Shown here in pieces: positions 17,848 through 26,882 of a stretch of DNA of 64,000 nt. This DNA comes from JALZUE01 sp051251725 (GTDB lineage: Bacteria; Pseudomonadota; Gammaproteobacteria; Enterobacterales; Alteromonadaceae), in the NCBI GenBank assembly GCA_051251725.1, contig JBPOFN010000002.1, forward strand, positions 1 to 64,000. Reading direction: 5' to 3'. A model generated the notes under the pieces. That model ran no database searches. It saw only the letters and a list, made by a program, of their open reading frames with translations, and was not told the DNA's origin. The stretch's first letter is position 1; every line of letters starts with the position of its first letter. Both the position numbers and the translations under genes were made by a program.

Positions 17848-18537
17848 TCAGCGCTCGCTATTTTTTTGATACGCACCAGCATCAAAATACAGCGGCGTTA
17901 AAGTGCCGCAGTTGATAAATTTATATAATAATTCACTTTCTTTTGGCACCGCTGAACTGGCATTAAAACTATTTCGACAACTTGCAGTTAAATCAACATG
18001 TAAAAGCTGAGCATAGCTTGGCGCTTGCTGGATATGGTGAAGATATAATCGATCACTTTTACTGTTGTAGCTTATCGCTTCGTAGGTCTGCTTTTTATTT
18101 GATTCCTCAAGCTCATTGAGCTCGCGCGCATAAAGTAATTTATCAAATTCCAACACCACATTTTCATAAACTATGGTGCCATCCGTACGATAATCACCAA
18201 TATAAACTTCAGCCGATACCGCCAATTTCTCACCGCGCATTAAGTGTTGTAAATTAAATTTTTCAGGCTTAACAATCACTAAATCTGCATCTCGTACCAA
18301 TTGTACTAATGCGACATTTTTCACTGATAATTTATAAAGTAATTGCACATCGCTTGGTTTTTCATAACCCGAAAGATAATAAGCAAAAATTGTTGAGCCT
18401 TTATTCACTAACACCATAGGATGAATAGCATTATATGCAGGATCTACTGGCGGTAATTCAATTTCAGCCTCATCTTCGGCGAAGACAAAAAACGAATAAA
18501 ATAAACAAGTTAATAACAAACTACGGATAAAAGTCAT
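17848..18537 (-). CDS. Exported protein of unknown function
   Basis: I do not recognise the family with certainty. The start at 18537 is chosen because AGGTGA lies 8 bp upstream; an earlier Met at 18570 would add 11 residues before the signal peptide. The 229-residue product has a clear signal peptide (TFIRSLLLTCLFYSFFVFA, cleaved near residue 20) and no other membrane segment. The mature part is acidic, with two Cys near the C-terminus (TASCRNS and FINCGTL) that could form a disulfide in the periplasm. It is convergent with the Lrp-family gene and follows the ABC exporter gene on the same strand. Confidence 0.7.
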   Translation of the reverse strand: MTFIRSLLLTCLFYSFFVFAEDEAEIELPPVDPAYNAIHPMVLVNKGSTIFAYYLSGYEKPSDVQLLYKLSVKNVALVQLVRDADLVIVKPEKFNLQHLMRGEKLAVSAEVYIGDYRTDGTIVYENVVLEFDKLLYARELNELEESNKKQTYEAISYNSKSDRLYLHHIQQAPSYAQLLHVDLTASCRNSFNASSAVPKESELLYKFINCGTLTPLYFDAGAYQKNSER

Positions 18538-18687
18538 ACTATCACCTAAAAAATAAAAACCTGCTCGCATGAATTAGTTGGTTAAACAAGCTTAACCCAT
18601 TAAGGCTTGATAACCGCGCCGAATACTCACGAGTATTAACAAAAAATCACACGGTTAAAAACCGAGTCTTAAGACTAGTTCAAAAAA

Positions 18688-20517
18688 TCAATCAGTGCCT
18701 AAGAAGCCGCCGGTTTGATGCTGCCAAAGTTGCGCATAAATGCCATTGGAAGCAATGAGTTCTTGATGAGTACCTTGCTCGACAATTTTGCCTTCATCTA
18801 ATACAATCAAACGATCCATGGCAGCAATAGTTGATAAGCGATGCGCAATAGCGATCACCGTTTTGCCTTCCATTAATTTATACAAGCTGGTTTGAATCGC
18901 TGCTTCTACTTCTGAATCAAGCGCAGAAGTAGCTTCATCTAATAATAAAATTGGCGCATTTTTTAATAACACCCGCGCAATCGCAATACGTTGTCGTTGA
19001 CCACCAGAGAGTTTAACCCCGCGCTCACCAACTTGGGCATCAAGGCCTTTGTTACCATGCGGATCAGTTAGCTCAGCAATAAAGTCTTTCGCTTCAGCAT
19101 TTTTAATTGCGGCCAATAGCTCTTCGTCACTCGCATCGGGTTTACCATATAAAATATTTTCTTTAACTGAGCGATGTAAAAGTGATGTATCTTGTGTCAC
19201 CATACCAATTTTTTCACGCAGCGAGTCTTGTTGCACTGCGCTAATATCTTGGCCATCAATCAAGATTTGACCTTTTTCTAAATCATAAAAGCGCATTAAT
19301 AAATTCACTAAGGTTGATTTACCCGCACCAGAGCGCCCGACTAAACCGACCTTTTCACCTGATTTAATTGCTAAATTAAGCTCATCAATCACAGAGAGGC
19401 TTTCGCCATAATGAAAGCTGATCTCATTAAAGTGAATTTCACCTTTGTTAACATCAAGTAATTTAGCATCGTCTATATCTTGAATATCCGTTGTCACTGA
19501 CAAGGTATTAATGCCGTCAGCAACAGTACCAATATTTTCTGATAACGAGCTGATCTCCCACATGATCCATTGCGATAAGCCGTTTAACCTTAGTGCTAAA
19601 CTCATGGCAATTGCAATCGCGCCTATGGTTATGGCGGTGTCTTGCCAAAGCCAAATAGCTAACGCGACAATCGCGAAGAATAATAAATAATTGATAAACT
19701 GCACACTAAAGTTAATTAGCGTCACTAAACGCATTTGACGATAAACCGAGCCGAGAAATCCGGTCATGCTTTCTTTGGCATAATTGGCTTCGCTGTCGGT
19801 ATGCGCAAATAATTTTACCGTTGAAATATTAGTATAACTATCAACAATACGGCCCGTCATTAATGACCTGGCATCTGCTTGTTCGGTAGAGACTTTTTTC
19901 AATTTCGGTAACAGCTTAATTTGAATAACAATATACAAACATAACCACACCAACATCGGCAGCATTAAACGCCAATCAGCATTCGCCATCGTGACCACCA
20001 TCGCGGTGAAATACACTAAGATATAAACAATGACATCCAAGAGCTTAGTGACCGTTTCACGCACGGCGAGTGAGGTTTGCATCACTTTATTAGCGACTCG
20101 GCCAGCAAAGTCATTTTGATAAAATGAGACACTCTGCTTAAGTAAATAACGATGCGCCAACCAGCGAATTGACATTGGATAATTACCCAATAGTCCCTGA
20201 TAAATAATCAAACCATGCAATAACACCAAACAAGGCATCACAATTAACACAAGGCCCGACATGATCAGCAATTTCATGCCTTCTTGTTCAAATAACGACT
20301 CGCCAGAATGCTGACTTAACAGATCAACCAATTCGCCCATAAAGCTAAAAAGCGAGACTTCTAAAACCGCTAACATAGCCGTTAACACCGACATTAAAAT
20401 AAGCGGTACTTCAAAGCCTTTAGTGTAATGACGACAAAAGGCAAAAATCCCTTTAGGTGGTTTAACCGCGGGTTTATCAGGTAATGGATCAATCCAAGAT
20501 TCAAAAAGTTTAAACAT
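18688..20517 (-). CDS. ABC exporter, fused permease/ATPase
   Basis: The half-size exporter has an N-terminal six-helix permease (~40-340) and a C-terminal nucleotide-binding domain: Walker A GRSGAGKST, Q-loop MVTQDTSLL, signature KLSGGQRQRIAIARVLL, Walker B ILLLDEATSAL and the H-loop in AHRLSTI. It resembles MsbA/multidrug-type exporters of gammaproteobacteria; the substrate is unknown. ATG at 20517 (MFKLFESWIDP) is preferred to one 22 codons earlier, as the extra N-terminus looks untranslated and hydrophobic without a domain role. It probably functions as a homodimer. Confidence 0.87.
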   Translation of the reverse strand: MFKLFESWIDPLPDKPAVKPPKGIFAFCRHYTKGFEVPLILMSVLTAMLAVLEVSLFSFMGELVDLLSQHSGESLFEQEGMKLLIMSGLVLIVMPCLVLLHGLIIYQGLLGNYPMSIRWLAHRYLLKQSVSFYQNDFAGRVANKVMQTSLAVRETVTKLLDVIVYILVYFTAMVVTMANADWRLMLPMLVWLCLYIVIQIKLLPKLKKVSTEQADARSLMTGRIVDSYTNISTVKLFAHTDSEANYAKESMTGFLGSVYRQMRLVTLINFSVQFINYLLFFAIVALAIWLWQDTAITIGAIAIAMSLALRLNGLSQWIMWEISSLSENIGTVADGINTLSVTTDIQDIDDAKLLDVNKGEIHFNEISFHYGESLSVIDELNLAIKSGEKVGLVGRSGAGKSTLVNLLMRFYDLEKGQILIDGQDISAVQQDSLREKIGMVTQDTSLLHRSVKENILYGKPDASDEELLAAIKNAEAKDFIAELTDPHGNKGLDAQVGERGVKLSGGQRQRIAIARVLLKNAPILLLDEATSALDSEVEAAIQTSLYKLMEGKTVIAIAHRLSTIAAMDRLIVLDEGKIVEQGTHQELIASNGIYAQLWQHQTGGFLGTD

Positions 20518-20673
20518 CAAGCTGCCAATGAAAGTAGAAGAAAAGAAAAAGCGTAATAATATGAAGCTGCTAGCATACGACAATATACGTTATGTTTCAG
20601 TACGCGGGTATGGATAATTTGTCTATTATTCGATTTATTGAGCTGTCTGCTCAGCTAAAATTTAACGATAAAA

Positions 20674-20697
20674 AAAGCCACCGTTTGAGGTGGCTTT
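20674..20697 (-). terminator. Rho-independent terminator after dnaJ
   Basis: AAAGCCACC / GGTGGCTTT with a 6-nt loop, followed on the minus strand by a T run (20668-20676 read in reverse). It is 17 bp past the dnaJ stop. Confidence 0.9.
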
Positions 20698-20713
20698 CAT
20701 CAATAGGCTTTAT

Positions 20714-21856
20714 TTAGCTTTTTAGGTCATCAAAGAATTTTTTCACACCATCAAAAAATCCAGTTTCTTTCGGACTATGGTGAGAGCGTTTTTCTTCAAT
20801 ACCAGTCTCTAATTGCTTAAGTAAGTCTTTTTGAGCACCCGATAAATTCACTGGTGTTTCAATAACTACTTTACACATTAAGTCGCCAATAACTGAACTA
20901 CGCACTGATTTAACACCTTTGCCACGTAAACGGAACATTTTACCCGTTTGCGTTTCTTTTGGTATTTTCAGTTTCACTTTACCTTCAAGTGTTGGCACTT
21001 CAATGTCGCCACCTAATGCTGCGGTGGTAAAACTAATTGGTACTTCACAAAATAAATTATTTTCATCGCGAACAAATATTTTATGATCTTTTACTGATAC
21101 TTGTACGTATAAATCACCTGCTGGTGCACCATGCTCACCCGCTTCACCTTCACCCGTTAAACGAATTCTGTCACCGGTATCAACACCCGCTGGAATTTTA
21201 GCGTTAAGTGTTTTAGTTTTTTCAACGCGACCTTGACCGCGGCATGAGGTACATGGGTCTGAAATAACTTTACCTTGGCCTGAACAAGTTGGACAGGTTT
21301 GCTGAACCGCAAATAAGCCCTGACGCATTTGTACTTGGCCATGACCATTACACGTTGAACAAGCTTTAGCACTGGTGCCTTTTTTAGCGCCACTACCACT
21401 ACAAGGATCACAGCTAACATAAGTAGGTACTTTTAATTCTACCGATTTACCTTTTACTGCATCTTCTAAACTCATTTCTAAGTTATAGCGTAAATCGCTG
21501 CCTCGACGAGCACGTGATTGACCACGACCACCGCCGCCTCGACCACCGCCAAAAATATCACCAAAAACGTCACCAAAGATATCTCCGAAGTCTTGACCGC
21601 CGCCAAAACCACCGCCGCCATGGCCACCTTGTTCAAAAGCAGCATGACCGTATTGATCATAAGCAGCACGCTTTTGATCATCATTCAGTATTTCGTAAGC
21701 TTCTTTTACTTCTTTAAACTGCTCTTCTTTACCTTTATCGCCTTGCGTACGATCAGGGTGAAACTTCATCGCTAAGCGTTTATATGCTTTTTTAACATCG
21801 CGCTCTGATGCATCTTTTGATACACCTAATACTTCATAATAATCACGTTTTGACAT
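20714..21856 (-). CDS. dnaJ: Chaperone protein DnaJ
   Basis: DnaJ is the Hsp40 co-chaperone that delivers substrates to DnaK and stimulates its ATPase. The 380-residue protein shows the J domain with HPD (33-35 region, KFHPDRT), a Gly/Phe-rich linker (~75-115), four zinc-binding CxxCxGxG repeats (CDPCSGSG, CSTCNGHG, CPTCSGQG, CTSCRGQG) and the C-terminal substrate domains. It lies downstream of dnaK on the same strand with a 283-bp gap containing hairpins, so it may be partly uncoupled from dnaK. Confidence 0.98.
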   Translation of the reverse strand: MSKRDYYEVLGVSKDASERDVKKAYKRLAMKFHPDRTQGDKGKEEQFKEVKEAYEILNDDQKRAAYDQYGHAAFEQGGHGGGGFGGGQDFGDIFGDVFGDIFGGGRGGGGRGQSRARRGSDLRYNLEMSLEDAVKGKSVELKVPTYVSCDPCSGSGAKKGTSAKACSTCNGHGQVQMRQGLFAVQQTCPTCSGQGKVISDPCTSCRGQGRVEKTKTLNAKIPAGVDTGDRIRLTGEGEAGEHGAPAGDLYVQVSVKDHKIFVRDENNLFCEVPISFTTAALGGDIEVPTLEGKVKLKIPKETQTGKMFRLRGKGVKSVRSSVIGDLMCKVVIETPVNLSGAQKDLLKQLETGIEEKRSHHSPKETGFFDGVKKFFDDLKS

Positions 21857-22139
21857 ATTTTTCTTACTTCAAATACTTTAAAAATGGGAATTTAATTTGT
21901 TTAAAAATTTACCAAATAAACCAAATTACTAAATAAATAAAATTCACGTAAACCACGAATTATTGAATATAACAAAGCGCCGATTAACGACGCTTTGTTT
22001 AACAACAATCTAATCTTTAAGTTTGTTAAAGCTTTAAACTAGTTAGTTGAAATTCGAGGAGGATATGCGCAGCATACTAATGTATGTGAGCATATCCGAC
22101 AAAGAAATTCAGCCAAATAGCGACAAGCTTTACACCCGA
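21857..22139. other. dnaK-dnaJ intergenic region with two hairpins
   Basis: Two structures are visible. One is GGATATGC (22061-22068) / GCATATCC (22090-22097) with inner arms CATAC / GTATG, making a nearly continuous stem-loop. The other is AACAAAGCG (21971-21979) / CGCTTTGTT (21991-21999), which could be a dnaK terminator or attenuator. No gene is present. Confidence 0.55.
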
Positions 22140-24059
22140 TTATTTGTCGTCTTTTACTTCTTCAAATTCAGCGTCAACTACATCGTCGCCAGCTGGTGCA
22201 GCGTCAGCTTCAGGAGCACCTTCAGCGCCACCTTGAGCTTGAGCTTTCGCTTGAGCAATTTCCATTAACTTAGCAGAAGCTTCCATTAATGCTTGAGACT
22301 TAGCATCGATTTCTTCTTTGCTTTCACCTTTACGCGCTGTTTCTAGCTCAGTAATTGCCGCTTCGATTTTTTCTTTATCTTCGCTTGGCAAGTCATCACC
22401 CGCTTCCGTAATTTGCGTACGAGTTGCGTGGATCATACCGTCAGCTTGGTTACGTGCTGTCACTAGCTCTTCAAATTTAGCATCGGCATCAGCATTTGCT
22501 TCTGCGTCACGTACCATTTGATCAACTTCATCATCAGATAAACCTGAAGATGCTTTGATAGTAATTTTTTGCTCTTTACCGGTATTTTTGTCTTTTGCTG
22601 TTACATGCAAAATACCATCAGCATCAATATCGAAAGTTACTTCGATTTGTGGCGTACCACGTGGTGCTGGGTCAATCCCTTCTAAGTTAAATTGACCAAG
22701 AGATTTGTTAGCAGATGCTTGCTTACGCTCACCTTGAACAACATGAACTGTTACCGCAGCTTGGTTATCATCAGCTGTCGAGAACGTTTGAGATTGTTTC
22801 GTTGGGATAGTTGTGTTTTTGTCGATAACTTTAGTCATCACACCACCCATGGTTTCAATACCTAATGATAATGGCGTAACGTCTAATAATAAAACGTCAG
22901 TTACATCACCAGATAACACACCACCTTGAATTGCAGCACCAGCGGCAACGGCTTCATCAGGGTTAACATCTTTACGCGGCTCTTTACCAAAGAAGTCTGT
23001 AACCGTTTTTTGTACTAACGGCATACGTGTTTGACCACCCACTAAAATAACATCGTTGATGTCACTTACTGATAAGTCAGCATCTTTAAGCGCTTGTTTT
23101 AAAGGCTCTAATGTCGCTTTAACCATATCTTCAACTAAAGACTCTAACTTAGCACGACTAATTTTGATGTTCATGTGCTTAGGACCAGAAGCGTCAGCAG
23201 TGATGTAAGGTAAGTTCACATCAGTAGATTGCGCAGAAGAAAGCTCACATTTCGCTTTTTCAGCACCTTCTTTTAAACGTTGCATGGCTAATGGATCTTT
23301 TGTTAAATCCATACCTGAATCTTTCTTGAATTCTTCTACAAGATAGTTGATTAAACGGTTATCAAAATCTTCACCACCTAAGTGAGTGTCACCGTTTGTC
23401 GCTAATACTTCAAACGTGTGCTCGCCTTCAACTTCATCAATTTCAATAATTGAAATATCGAAAGTACCACCACCTAAATCGTATACAGCAACAACTTTGT
23501 CGCCTTCTTGCTTGTCCATACCGTAAGCTAATGCAGCAGCCGTTGGCTCGTTGATGATACGTTTAACATCAAGACCAGCAATACGACCAGCATCTTTAGT
23601 TGCTTGACGTTGTGAATCGTTAAAGTAAGCAGGAACAGTAATTACTGCTTCTGTCACTTCTTCACCTAAGTAATCTTCAGCTGTTTTCTTCATTTTCTTA
23701 AGAACTTCAGCAGACACTTGTGGCGGAGCAACGTTTTTGTCACGTGCTGTCACCCAAGCGTCACCGTTGTCAGCTTTTACAATACCAAACGGCATAATGC
23801 TGATGTCACGTTGAACTTCTTTATCTTCAAAACGACGACCAATTAAACGCTTAATAGCGAATAATGTATTTTTCGGATTAGTTACCGCTTGACGTTTAGC
23901 CGGTTGGCCAACTAACGTTTCACCTTCATCTGTGTAAGCGATGATTGAAGGAGTTGTACGATCACCTTCTGCATTTTCAATTACACGAACTTTGTCGCCA
24001 TCAAGAACAGCTACACATGAGTTAGTTGTCCCTAGGTCAATACCAATAATTTTGCCCAT
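22140..24059 (-). CDS. dnaK: Chaperone protein DnaK (Hsp70)
   Basis: DnaK is the ATP-dependent Hsp70 chaperone acting with DnaJ and GrpE. The 639-residue protein starts IIGIDLGTTNSCVAV (phosphate-binding loop), has VYDLGGGTFD and the EVEGEHTFEV actin-like region, the linker DVLLLDVTPLSLG, and ends in an acidic EFEEVKDDK tail. ATG at 24059 is preferred over one 26 codons earlier because GGAG (24071-24074) precedes it and it gives the universal MGKIIGIDLGTT start. A sigma-32-type promoter lies ~50-80 bp upstream. Confidence 0.98.
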   Translation of the reverse strand: MGKIIGIDLGTTNSCVAVLDGDKVRVIENAEGDRTTPSIIAYTDEGETLVGQPAKRQAVTNPKNTLFAIKRLIGRRFEDKEVQRDISIMPFGIVKADNGDAWVTARDKNVAPPQVSAEVLKKMKKTAEDYLGEEVTEAVITVPAYFNDSQRQATKDAGRIAGLDVKRIINEPTAAALAYGMDKQEGDKVVAVYDLGGGTFDISIIEIDEVEGEHTFEVLATNGDTHLGGEDFDNRLINYLVEEFKKDSGMDLTKDPLAMQRLKEGAEKAKCELSSAQSTDVNLPYITADASGPKHMNIKISRAKLESLVEDMVKATLEPLKQALKDADLSVSDINDVILVGGQTRMPLVQKTVTDFFGKEPRKDVNPDEAVAAGAAIQGGVLSGDVTDVLLLDVTPLSLGIETMGGVMTKVIDKNTTIPTKQSQTFSTADDNQAAVTVHVVQGERKQASANKSLGQFNLEGIDPAPRGTPQIEVTFDIDADGILHVTAKDKNTGKEQKITIKASSGLSDDEVDQMVRDAEANADADAKFEELVTARNQADGMIHATRTQITEAGDDLPSEDKEKIEAAITELETARKGESKEEIDAKSQALMEASAKLMEIAQAKAQAQGGAEGAPEADAAPAGDDVVDAEFEEVKDDK

Positions 24060-24110
24060 CTTTAGGATCTCCAAATACGTTAAAACAATTATTTTCTTTA
24101 GATGAGAAGT

Positions 24111-24137
24111 TAATGGGGTCGGGAATAATGGTTTCAA
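24111..24137 (-). promoter_or_regulatory. Sigma-32 heat-shock promoter of dnaK
   Basis: On the minus strand TTGAAA (24137-24132), a 13-bp spacer and CCCCATTA (24118-24111) match the sigma-32 consensus CTTGAAA / CCCCATnT. It sits just upstream of the dnaK start at 24059. Confidence 0.85.
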
Positions 24138-24195
24138 TAGAAAAAATAAAAAAAAGTGATTTTTTTTGATAAAACTATTAAAAAAGGCAAAAAAA

Positions 24196-24217
24196 AGCCA
24201 GACATTATCGTCTGGCT
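24196..24217 (-). terminator. Rho-independent terminator after grpE
   Basis: AGCCAGAC / GTCTGGCT with a 6-nt loop, followed on the minus strand by a run of T. It separates grpE from the dnaK promoter. Confidence 0.9.
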
Positions 24218-24249
24218 ATTTTATTTCACTTGAAAAGTGCAATGATAAA

Positions 24250-24882
24250 CTAGGCTGAAGTGTCAACACTCGCTGCTTTCGAAACCATTACCATGGCTGG
24301 ACGAATTAAACGGCCATTTAACGAATAACCTTTTTGCATAACAGCAATAACAGTATTTGGCTCAACACCTGGTACTTCTTGCATTGACATCGCTTGATGT
24401 AATTCAGGATTAAACGGTTGATCTTGTGGCTCAATCGCTTCCACGTCAAACTTAGCTAAACCTGCTAAAAAGCCTTGTAGGGTTAATTCAACACCTTGAT
24501 GCTTGTCTTCAGCTTTTTCTTCTTCGGTAAACGCTTCAATCGCACGCTCAAGATTGTCTGCTACCGGTAATAATTCACCAACAAATTTTTCTAAAGCAAA
24601 TTTACGCGCTTTCTCAACATCTTGTGCGGCACGGCGGCGAACATTATCAACTTCAGCTTTCGCACGAATAACTGAATCTTTCTGATCAGCTACTGTTTGT
24701 TGTGACGCGGCTAAACTCAATTCAAGCTCATTAATTTTTTCTTGCTCGATACTAATAGTATCTGCAGCAAAGTCGAATTGTGTTTCAACTTGCTCTTCCG
24801 CACCATCAATAATCTCTTGGGCGGCAATTTCTTCAGGCGTTAAGCCCTGTTCATCTTTATTTTGTGCTGACTCAGTTGTCAT
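24250..24882 (-). CDS. grpE: Nucleotide exchange factor GrpE
   Basis: GrpE releases ADP from DnaK. The 210-residue protein has an acidic N-terminus, a long coiled coil (~45-115, including VRRRAAQDVEKARKFALEKF) and a C-terminal beta domain (PFNPELHQAMSMQEVPG, NGRLIRPAMVMVSK). It has its own sigma-32 promoter and terminator, so it is a separate transcription unit from dnaK-dnaJ, and is divergent from nadK as in many gammaproteobacteria. Confidence 0.97.
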   Translation of the reverse strand: MTTESAQNKDEQGLTPEEIAAQEIIDGAEEQVETQFDFAADTISIEQEKINELELSLAASQQTVADQKDSVIRAKAEVDNVRRRAAQDVEKARKFALEKFVGELLPVADNLERAIEAFTEEEKAEDKHQGVELTLQGFLAGLAKFDVEAIEPQDQPFNPELHQAMSMQEVPGVEPNTVIAVMQKGYSLNGRLIRPAMVMVSKAASVDTSA

Positions 24883-24918
24883 GAAAAAACTCCAAAGGAA
24901 ACGTAATTGTGCTTAATT

Positions 24919-24944
24919 ATGGGGTTTAGATTTAAGGTTTCAAG
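24919..24944 (-). promoter_or_regulatory. Sigma-32 heat-shock promoter of grpE
   Basis: On the minus strand CTTGAAA (24944-24938), a 13-bp spacer and CCCCAT (24924-24919) are an exact fit to the sigma-32 pattern, with the same spacing as the dnaK promoter. It lies ~37 bp upstream of the grpE ATG. Confidence 0.9.
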
Positions 24945-25040
24945 CAAGAAATACAAAACATTTGTAAAAAGTATGCTTTACAATAGTTAAGATACCAGCG
25001 AAACTTCAAAAATATCACCTAAAAATAAGTTAAATAATCC

Positions 25041-25922
25041 ATGTCAAAGCTATACCCCATCATAGGATTGATAGGAAAACCTGATCATGATGGTGCCAGT
25101 GCCACCATTGAATGCTTACACGCCTATTTAATCTCAGAAGGTTATCAAGTTCTGATCGATAACTCAGTTGCGCCTTCAGTTAATTTACCAAACCCGCAAG
25201 TGAATAAAATAACAGAAATAGGTGAAAAAGCTAGTTTAGCCATCGTTATTGGCGGTGATGGTTACATGTTAGGCGCCGCCAGAGTATTAGCGCGCTATGA
25301 TATTGGCGTTATTGGCGTCAATCGAGGTAACCTAGGATTTTTAACTGATTTGCCGCCAGATAACTTAATTGAGCCTTTGTCGGCAATTTTAAAAGGTGAG
25401 TCACGTAGTGAAAAACGCTTTATTATTGAAGCGGAAGTATATCGTCACGGTAAAATAAAGAGCAGTAACAGTGCGGTCAACGAAGCAGTTTTACATGCGG
25501 GCACCGTCGCCAATATGATCGAGTTTGAAGTTTATATCGATGGCGAGTTTATGTTTAGTCAACGCTCTGATGGTTTGATTATTTCAACCCCGACCGGTTC
25601 TACGGCTTATTCAATGTCTGCTGGCGGACCAATTTTAACGCCGAATTTAAATGCTTTATCTTTAGTTCCCATGTTTCCTCATACGTTAACCAGTCGTCCG
25701 ATTGTTGTTGATGGTAACAGTGAAATTAAACTGGTACTGGCTAATGACAATCATGAAAATCTACAAGTTAGTTGTGATGGTCATGTCATTTTAGCGGTAA
25801 TGCCAGGTGATGAAGTGATTATCAAAAAGAGTAAAAATATGATCCAGTTAGTTCATCCAACCGATCATAATTATTTTAAAGTGCTGAGAAATAAACTTAG
25901 CTGGGGTAATCGCCTTTATTAA
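25041..25922 (+). CDS. nadK: NAD kinase
   Basis: NadK phosphorylates NAD to NADP. The 293-residue protein has the GGDG motif (71-74), NRGNLGFLTDL, VNEAVLHAG and the TPTGSTAYSMSAGGPI nucleotide-binding segment. The residue after GGDG is Tyr75, where E. coli and most NadK proteins have Asn (GGDGNML). The gene is divergent from grpE. In most gammaproteobacteria recN follows directly; here a 5.6-kb block intervenes. Confidence 0.96.
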   Translation: MSKLYPIIGLIGKPDHDGASATIECLHAYLISEGYQVLIDNSVAPSVNLPNPQVNKITEIGEKASLAIVIGGDGYMLGAARVLARYDIGVIGVNRGNLGFLTDLPPDNLIEPLSAILKGESRSEKRFIIEAEVYRHGKIKSSNSAVNEAVLHAGTVANMIEFEVYIDGEFMFSQRSDGLIISTPTGSTAYSMSAGGPILTPNLNALSLVPMFPHTLTSRPIVVDGNSEIKLVLANDNHENLQVSCDGHVILAVMPGDEVIIKKSKNMIQLVHPTDHNYFKVLRNKLSWGNRLY

Positions 25923-26069
25923 TTAACTAACCTTAATTGAACTAGCTTGATTAAATTAAGCTAGCTTAAACTTGGCTTGGTTAAAATTAGTTTGGCCAAA
26001 ATTAGTTTGGTTGAACTATTAAGTTAAGTTTAACCAAGCTAAAAAATTGAAGTGCTAATCATCACTTAA

Positions 26070-26882
26070 TTAAACATTAACTTGACGATAAGCCTGCCCG
26101 TTATAATTAATATCACTGGTTTTTAATGGCGAAAAACCACCTTCTAAACGCTGCTCAGCATCACTAAAACAAGCCGTGACACCACTAATAACGATAAAAG
26201 AAAATATTCTATACACTTCTTGAGGCGTATAACCTTGATCAGATAAAAATGCTGACATATAACCGTTAATATTCATGGTCTCATCGTAGCGAGCATTTAA
26301 TTCTTTTTCTATTTCATAAGCTAACGTTAGATGCTGACCGACCTCAAAACCTAAATTTTTTGACACCAACTCCATCGCAGGAATACGTTCATCCCCCTTA
26401 GCAATAGGCCTTACATACCCCATTAGAAAAGGTTTTCCGCCATATTTTTTAACTTCTTCAAGAATAAAATTGGTAACATTCATCCCAGATGATATTTGCT
26501 GAAATGCATGTTGAATAAACTCAACACCACTAATTAACGGCTTTATCCCATAAGAAGAAGAATTAGCGGCCAATACTCCTAGCGTAGATGCGGCAACACA
26601 AGAGGTGCGACTACTTCCGGCTAAAGCGCCAATGCGATTACACCAAATACGAGGATCTGGCCAACTTAAACAAATATGAATCGCTTCTACCCAATCAGCA
26701 AGTGCTCGGCTAGGTAAACGACCCGTGGCATTTAGAATAACAACTTGCATATAACTCGCCTTACCAACAAGTTCAGTCATCATGTCATAACCACAGCATT
26801 TTACCCCTTCAGCTATTTTCCAACCACCGCGACTGCTGATCACTTTGCCATGATATTTTTCCCAAGGCTGACTATTTTTCAT
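26070..26882 (-). CDS. Citrate-synthase-fold protein B (citryl-CoA lyase-like), altered active site
   Basis: A ~270-residue protein of the citrate synthase/citryl-CoA lyase superfamily, close in size to citryl-CoA lyases. GYVRPIAKGDERIPAM (157-172 region) aligns with the GHRV..DPR segment, but the catalytic His is not there; the usual NVD(G) catalytic Asp motif reads NING (204-207). The order of the remaining blocks (NGYMSAFL...GYTPQEVYRIF) still fits. ATG at 26882 is preferred to TTG at 26921; it overlaps the upstream gene by 11 bp, so the two are coupled. With its partner it may form a hetero-oligomer in which neither chain is a normal citrate synthase. Reaction unknown. Confidence 0.7.
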   Translation of the reverse strand: MKNSQPWEKYHGKVISSRGGWKIAEGVKCCGYDMMTELVGKASYMQVVILNATGRLPSRALADWVEAIHICLSWPDPRIWCNRIGALAGSSRTSCVAASTLGVLAANSSSYGIKPLISGVEFIQHAFQQISSGMNVTNFILEEVKKYGGKPFLMGYVRPIAKGDERIPAMELVSKNLGFEVGQHLTLAYEIEKELNARYDETMNINGYMSAFLSDQGYTPQEVYRIFSFIVISGVTACFSDAEQRLEGGFSPLKTSDINYNGQAYRQVNV

